Notes under the pieces: generated by a model
The model's input: the letters and a program-made list of their open reading frames with translations, nothing else
Databases searched by the model: none
Told to the model about the DNA's origin: nothing
Translations under genes and position numbers: made by a program
Part shown: positions 60,507-64,000 of the stretch, one piece after another
Position numbering within the stretch: position 1 is the stretch's first letter
Layout of the letters: the number at the start of each line of letters is the position of its first letter
NCBI GenBank assembly: GCA_948567375.1
Contig: OX419756.1
Span: forward strand, 72,740,333-72,804,332
Length of the DNA: 64,000 nt
Direction of reading: 5' to 3'
From: Lunularia cruciata
Taxonomy: Eukaryota; Streptophyta; Marchantiopsida; Lunulariales; Lunulariaceae

Positions 60507-60931
60507 TGTTACAATATGGAGGTTATCAATAAGTTAGTCAAGACTAACAAAGTAGCAAATAGGCCAAATTAGCCAAGAATTATATTCTAAAAGCATCTAG
60601 GAAGCTACTTGATACCTTCCAAGTATTGGATAATGTGCATACCAAGTGGTGACTTCTAGGAAGAAGCTTCTTGGAAGTTTCCAGGCTAACTTAGCTTGTA
60701 TGCCAAGTAGATGATTTCTAGAAAGAAACTTCTTGGGAAACTTCTTGAGTAGTTTAGCTTGCACACCAAGTAGGTGGCTTCTAGAATGAAACTTCTTAAG
60801 AAGCTTCTCAAGAGCCTTGAATGCTTCTTATAAATACCAAAGCTAGAGCTTATGGTAGGCATTTGGAATTTTTCTCATTCAAGAGTCCCAATGTGATCTT
60901 TCAATCAGATTTCTCTCCTTAATCTTTTATA
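60507..60931 (+). repeat. Element D 3' LTR
   Basis: 425 bp, TGTTACAATATGGAGG...AATCTTTTATA, then the target duplication CAAGG. Confidence 0.88.
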
Positions 60932-60936
60932 CAAGG

Positions 60937-62898
60937 GATGTCTAGCAGCACAAAAGGTTATCAAACACTTAATAATATTGTAAGTAGCATCATGGACAAA
61001 GAGATGCAAAGCAAAGCTTTGAGAGATAGTCACTCAATAGCTATATCTATGGCACTAGCAATGGATTATTATGGAATAATTCAAGGCTAATATAAAATTA
61101 GTGCTTATAGTTAATCATAGTCTGAAGCAAGGATAGGAGGTAAGAAAGTTTCATTAAAATAATGAGTAATGGTATTGCCACCAACCCAATGTTGAGCATT
61201 GCATTGTTCTCTTTGGGAATTCACTAGGTTCCTACCAATGAAGCCTATGAATAAGAGGTTATATCCTATGTATAGTGGATAGTTGTGCACACTTGTATTC
61301 CCAACTACTAAGAATTTCTACCTCCAATTGGCATTTCTATGTTGGCAATACTCCAATGTTTGGCTTTCTCTTTGGAAATACACTAGATTTCTTACTATGG
61401 AGCCTATGAAAAAGAGGTTATATTTTCCATAATGGAAAGTTGTACACATGTGTATTCCCAAAAAGTACTAATTTCAATTCTCAATCTGTTTTCTACATAT
61501 TAAGGAAAAAAGAGCAAACTAACTATCTATCAGAACATGCATGTGTAGTTTGTGGTCATTACTTCCAAAATTACCAAGAAGAAGTGAAAAATATGCCTAA
61601 ATAAAGAAACCTAAGTGCAATGGACACACACCAATCAAAACCAATTTTGCGTACATTCACAATCAAGAAAAGTATGGAGAGGATTCAAACACAAGTAGCT
61701 GAATTATAATAATTCTTTGTTCTTTTGCACAAAAAGTGCCTTAAAGCATCCTTTCTCTATCTAAGAACTACTTTCAAATGATTATTTGTGCTTTTGTATA
61801 GAAAGTGCATTAGAGCATCCTTTCTCTATCTAAGAACTACTTTCAACTGTACACCAAGAGGTGCTTAAAACTTGTACTCCAATAGTAAAATTTTATGACT
61901 TTTGTTTGGAAAATAGCTCCAAGACTTAAGTTAAAATCATTTCTTTGTATATAGCTCCAATATTTATATATATATGTTCTAGGACTCAATACAAAGCCTA
62001 TAAGATAAGCTTTCCAATCATATATTGCAAACCTCAATTTAATCACTATAATTCCCTTGACAATATCTTGAATTAAGCTTAAATTTTGTGGTTTAAACCT
62101 TCATTTAGAACCCTTATCAAGATTCCATTACTAGTTCTTAGCAAAATTTTGTAGATTTTTGGCTCAAGGTTAGGAATATTCTATTAAGCTTGAATTTTTC
62201 AAACATTATCCTAAATGGGAAATTTTGTAATCAATCAGAAATACAATTTGGATCAAGCTAATAGCACTTATGATAGCAATTCAATTGAAGTTTGATATAT
62301 CAAATCTTATTATTTATAAACTCTACTCAAATAGATTTGATACAATAATCTTTAGAAATCTGTGAATTTTGATTTCAAAGTTTTTAACCAATCACTAGAT
62401 ATGGATCAATTCACAAGCTAGGCTAACATTTAAGCTCCATAAACTCAATTATACTTGATCCAAGATCTTTATTTTCTATTTGAGTATTTCACACCACAGT
62501 TCACATAAAGATACATGATCATGCTTAAACATTGATATCAAATTTTATAGGCTAATTTAAATCAAAACTTTAGATGTGGCTAAAATCCTAAACCTAATCA
62601 TAAGCTCCATCCAAAGCACCTTGATTTCAATTACTCCAATTTTGATTGATATAGTAGGTTCAAAATCGACCCAATTGAATCATTTCATAGATGCAACATA
62701 ATAAACATTTTTTCTTATCTCCTACTTCATAAAGAGATCATAAAAAACTACCTTAAGATTTCTAGAATACTCCAAAGTGTTTGCTTGGAACAAAGTAGAT
62801 CCCGCTTTCTAAAGCATTAATGACTCATGACTCTTGATCTATCTATCCTTTTTGTTATCAAGCTTTAAATTATGCACAATTAGCACTATTGGGCCTAG
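60937..62898. other. Spacer with local duplications
   Basis: A tandem duplication with period about 159 bp (61177-61500; TTCTCTTTGG-type wording at 61207 and 61366) and another with period 69 bp (about 61720-61850; AGCATCCTTTCTCTATC twice). No coding motif. Confidence 0.7.
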
Positions 62899-63111
62899 AT
62901 GGTAGTTGATTTTGGTCTCAAATTCATGGCATTGGTGATGGAGAATCCGGAGCATATTATCCTTTGTGTGCTTACTTATGGACAGGTATGGGACTTAACA
63001 ATTTATATCCTTTGTAGAGTAGAATGTACTAAAATCTTGCTCAAGGTTTTGGAGTTGAAGTTTGGAGGTTCATTTGTCAAAAGGAGGAGTTATCATGTGT
63101 CCAACGTGTAA
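62899..63111 (+). pseudogene. Isolated copy of the pre-gag module
   Basis: FGLKFMALVMENP ... VWDLTIYIL matches the second half of element A module 1 (FGAKFMDIVMNSP ... EWDLTVYIL). No LTR or primer site is visible next to it, so it is a retrotransposon remnant, perhaps of an element continuing beyond the window. Confidence 0.45.
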
Positions 63112-63340
63112 GGAATAATGCCCACCATGTTGAGTATAGAGTTTTCAACATTTTAGGGAGTTTCAAAAGGTCATTTGAAAAGAATTGGCCACCATTATAG
63201 AGAGAGCAGATAAGCTATAATGTGGAGAGGTAGAAAGTTGAGAGGTAGATCAAGAGCATGAAACATCTCTTGGTCAATGTCATGCATATATACATTGCTA
63301 TACAACACACATAGTTTTCAATATCATATACTATAGAAGC

Positions 63341-63542
63341 ACAACCCATATAAGAAGTCACACATAAACTTTAAAGTGCTACAATAATCAAATGATCATA
63401 CTCAAAACTCAATACTATTGCTAACAAGAATTGAGAACACCATCAAGCTTTACCCACTCTAGCTCAAGGAATCTATGTTGCACTCACTAACCGTTATCCA
63501 CCATAACCAAGAGCTCAAAGGCTTAAAATTGAAGAAGATGAG

Positions 63543-63602
<60 letters not shown>

Positions 63603-63650
63603 CACAACACATAGAAGAAGTCACATACAAAACTCTAAAGTCCCACAATC
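63341..63650. repeat. Duplicated 55-bp block around a TA microsatellite
   Basis: GAAGCACAACCCATATAAG... at about 63346 and AAGCACAACACATAGAAG... at about 63600 are the same sequence with changes. The TA run at 63545-63600 lies just before the second copy. Confidence 0.8.
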
Positions 63651-64000
63651 ACCTTCCTAGCTAGCTATTAGGTCCCTCTAGCTCTAGATAGATATCTACT
63701 CCAACTATGAGGTATGTACTATGGTGTGCACAAATCAGAAAGTTGGGTATTATCATGCCTCATCATTAATAACATGTAAAAATCTATACTACTTACAAAG
63801 TCAACTAGCTAAAATATCAAGAGCACAGAAGACATAACCACTACCTTTGAAGAACCACAATGAGGAGAGGAGTCTTACATACCATATGCCTTCCTTTTGA
63901 ACAATTATCACACATCAACATAGTAGTAGCTCCACCAATAGAGCTACATAATATACACTACAAGCTTGCATGTGTAATTACCAAGCTTGGGTCCATCATG
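63651..64000. other. Spacer to the window edge
   Basis: AT-rich, no recognised feature. Confidence 0.5.

Larger units (their letters stand above)
54989..60931 (+). mobile_element. Element D: old chromodomain Ty3/gypsy retrotransposon, relative of C
   Basis: Flanked by perfect CAAGG (54984-54988 and 60932-60936). LTRs of about 501 and 425 bp differ in number of internal GAAGCTTC-type modules. Same organisation and wording as C, but in + orientation and far more decayed, with stops and frameshifts throughout. Its protease gene holds a solo C-type LTR (56957-57382). It starts 50 bp after the end of element A. Confidence 0.88.

Overview
The window is nuclear DNA from a land plant. The two conserved genes are plant-type: a half-size ABCG transporter of the ABCG7/WBC7 type with eleven exons and short introns, and an ERO1 thiol oxidase. 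The rest is AT-rich sequence full of LTR retrotransposons. Compact introns, little selfish DNA inside the gene island and old Ty3/gypsy elements would fit a bryophyte (moss-like) genome, but I cannot fix the species from the sequence.

Layout. 1-3.9 kb: AT-rich spacer with one TA/TC microsatellite. 3.9-5.0 kb: decayed hAT transposase. 5.1-16.1 kb: gene island, with ABCG7 on + (5884-10636) and ERO1 on - (13790-15214), converging on a 3.1 kb spacer. 16-22 kb: spacer with small duplications. 22.4-23.6 kb: broken PIF/Harbinger transposase with its acidic residues still readable. 24.3-36.2 kb: solo LTRs of family A (three copies), one complete chromodomain gypsy element (C, 26551-32181, minus, perfect GTTGA target duplication) and a Myb/SANT-like reading frame cut by a solo LTR. 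36.2-42.4 kb: AT-rich spacer. 42.4-60.9 kb: a nested cluster. Gypsy element A (42386-54938, target duplication TTTAG/TCTAG) holds element B (45723-54253). Element D (54989-60931, perfect CAAGG target duplication), an older relative of C, follows and carries a solo C-type LTR inside its protease gene. 60.9-64 kb: spacer with local duplications and a retrotransposon remnant.

The host genes are unrelated in function: ABCG7 is a membrane transporter and ERO1 supplies disulfide-forming oxidising power in the ER. The repeats record a history of insertion, LTR-LTR recombination to solo LTRs, recombination between two B copies (inferred), and decay in which nearly all nonsense changes could be C-to-T or G-to-A.

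Most worth following: (1) family C LTRs carry a perfect four-unit and a perfect three-unit heat shock element upstream of a TATA box; (2) a 48-residue module recurs between primer-binding site and gag in families A and B and in a remnant near the right edge; (3) B has an extra open frame with two zinc knuckles before gag; (4) the junctions of B point to inter-element recombination. All exon and LTR borders were read by eye, and all family calls come from recognised motifs, not from a database search.
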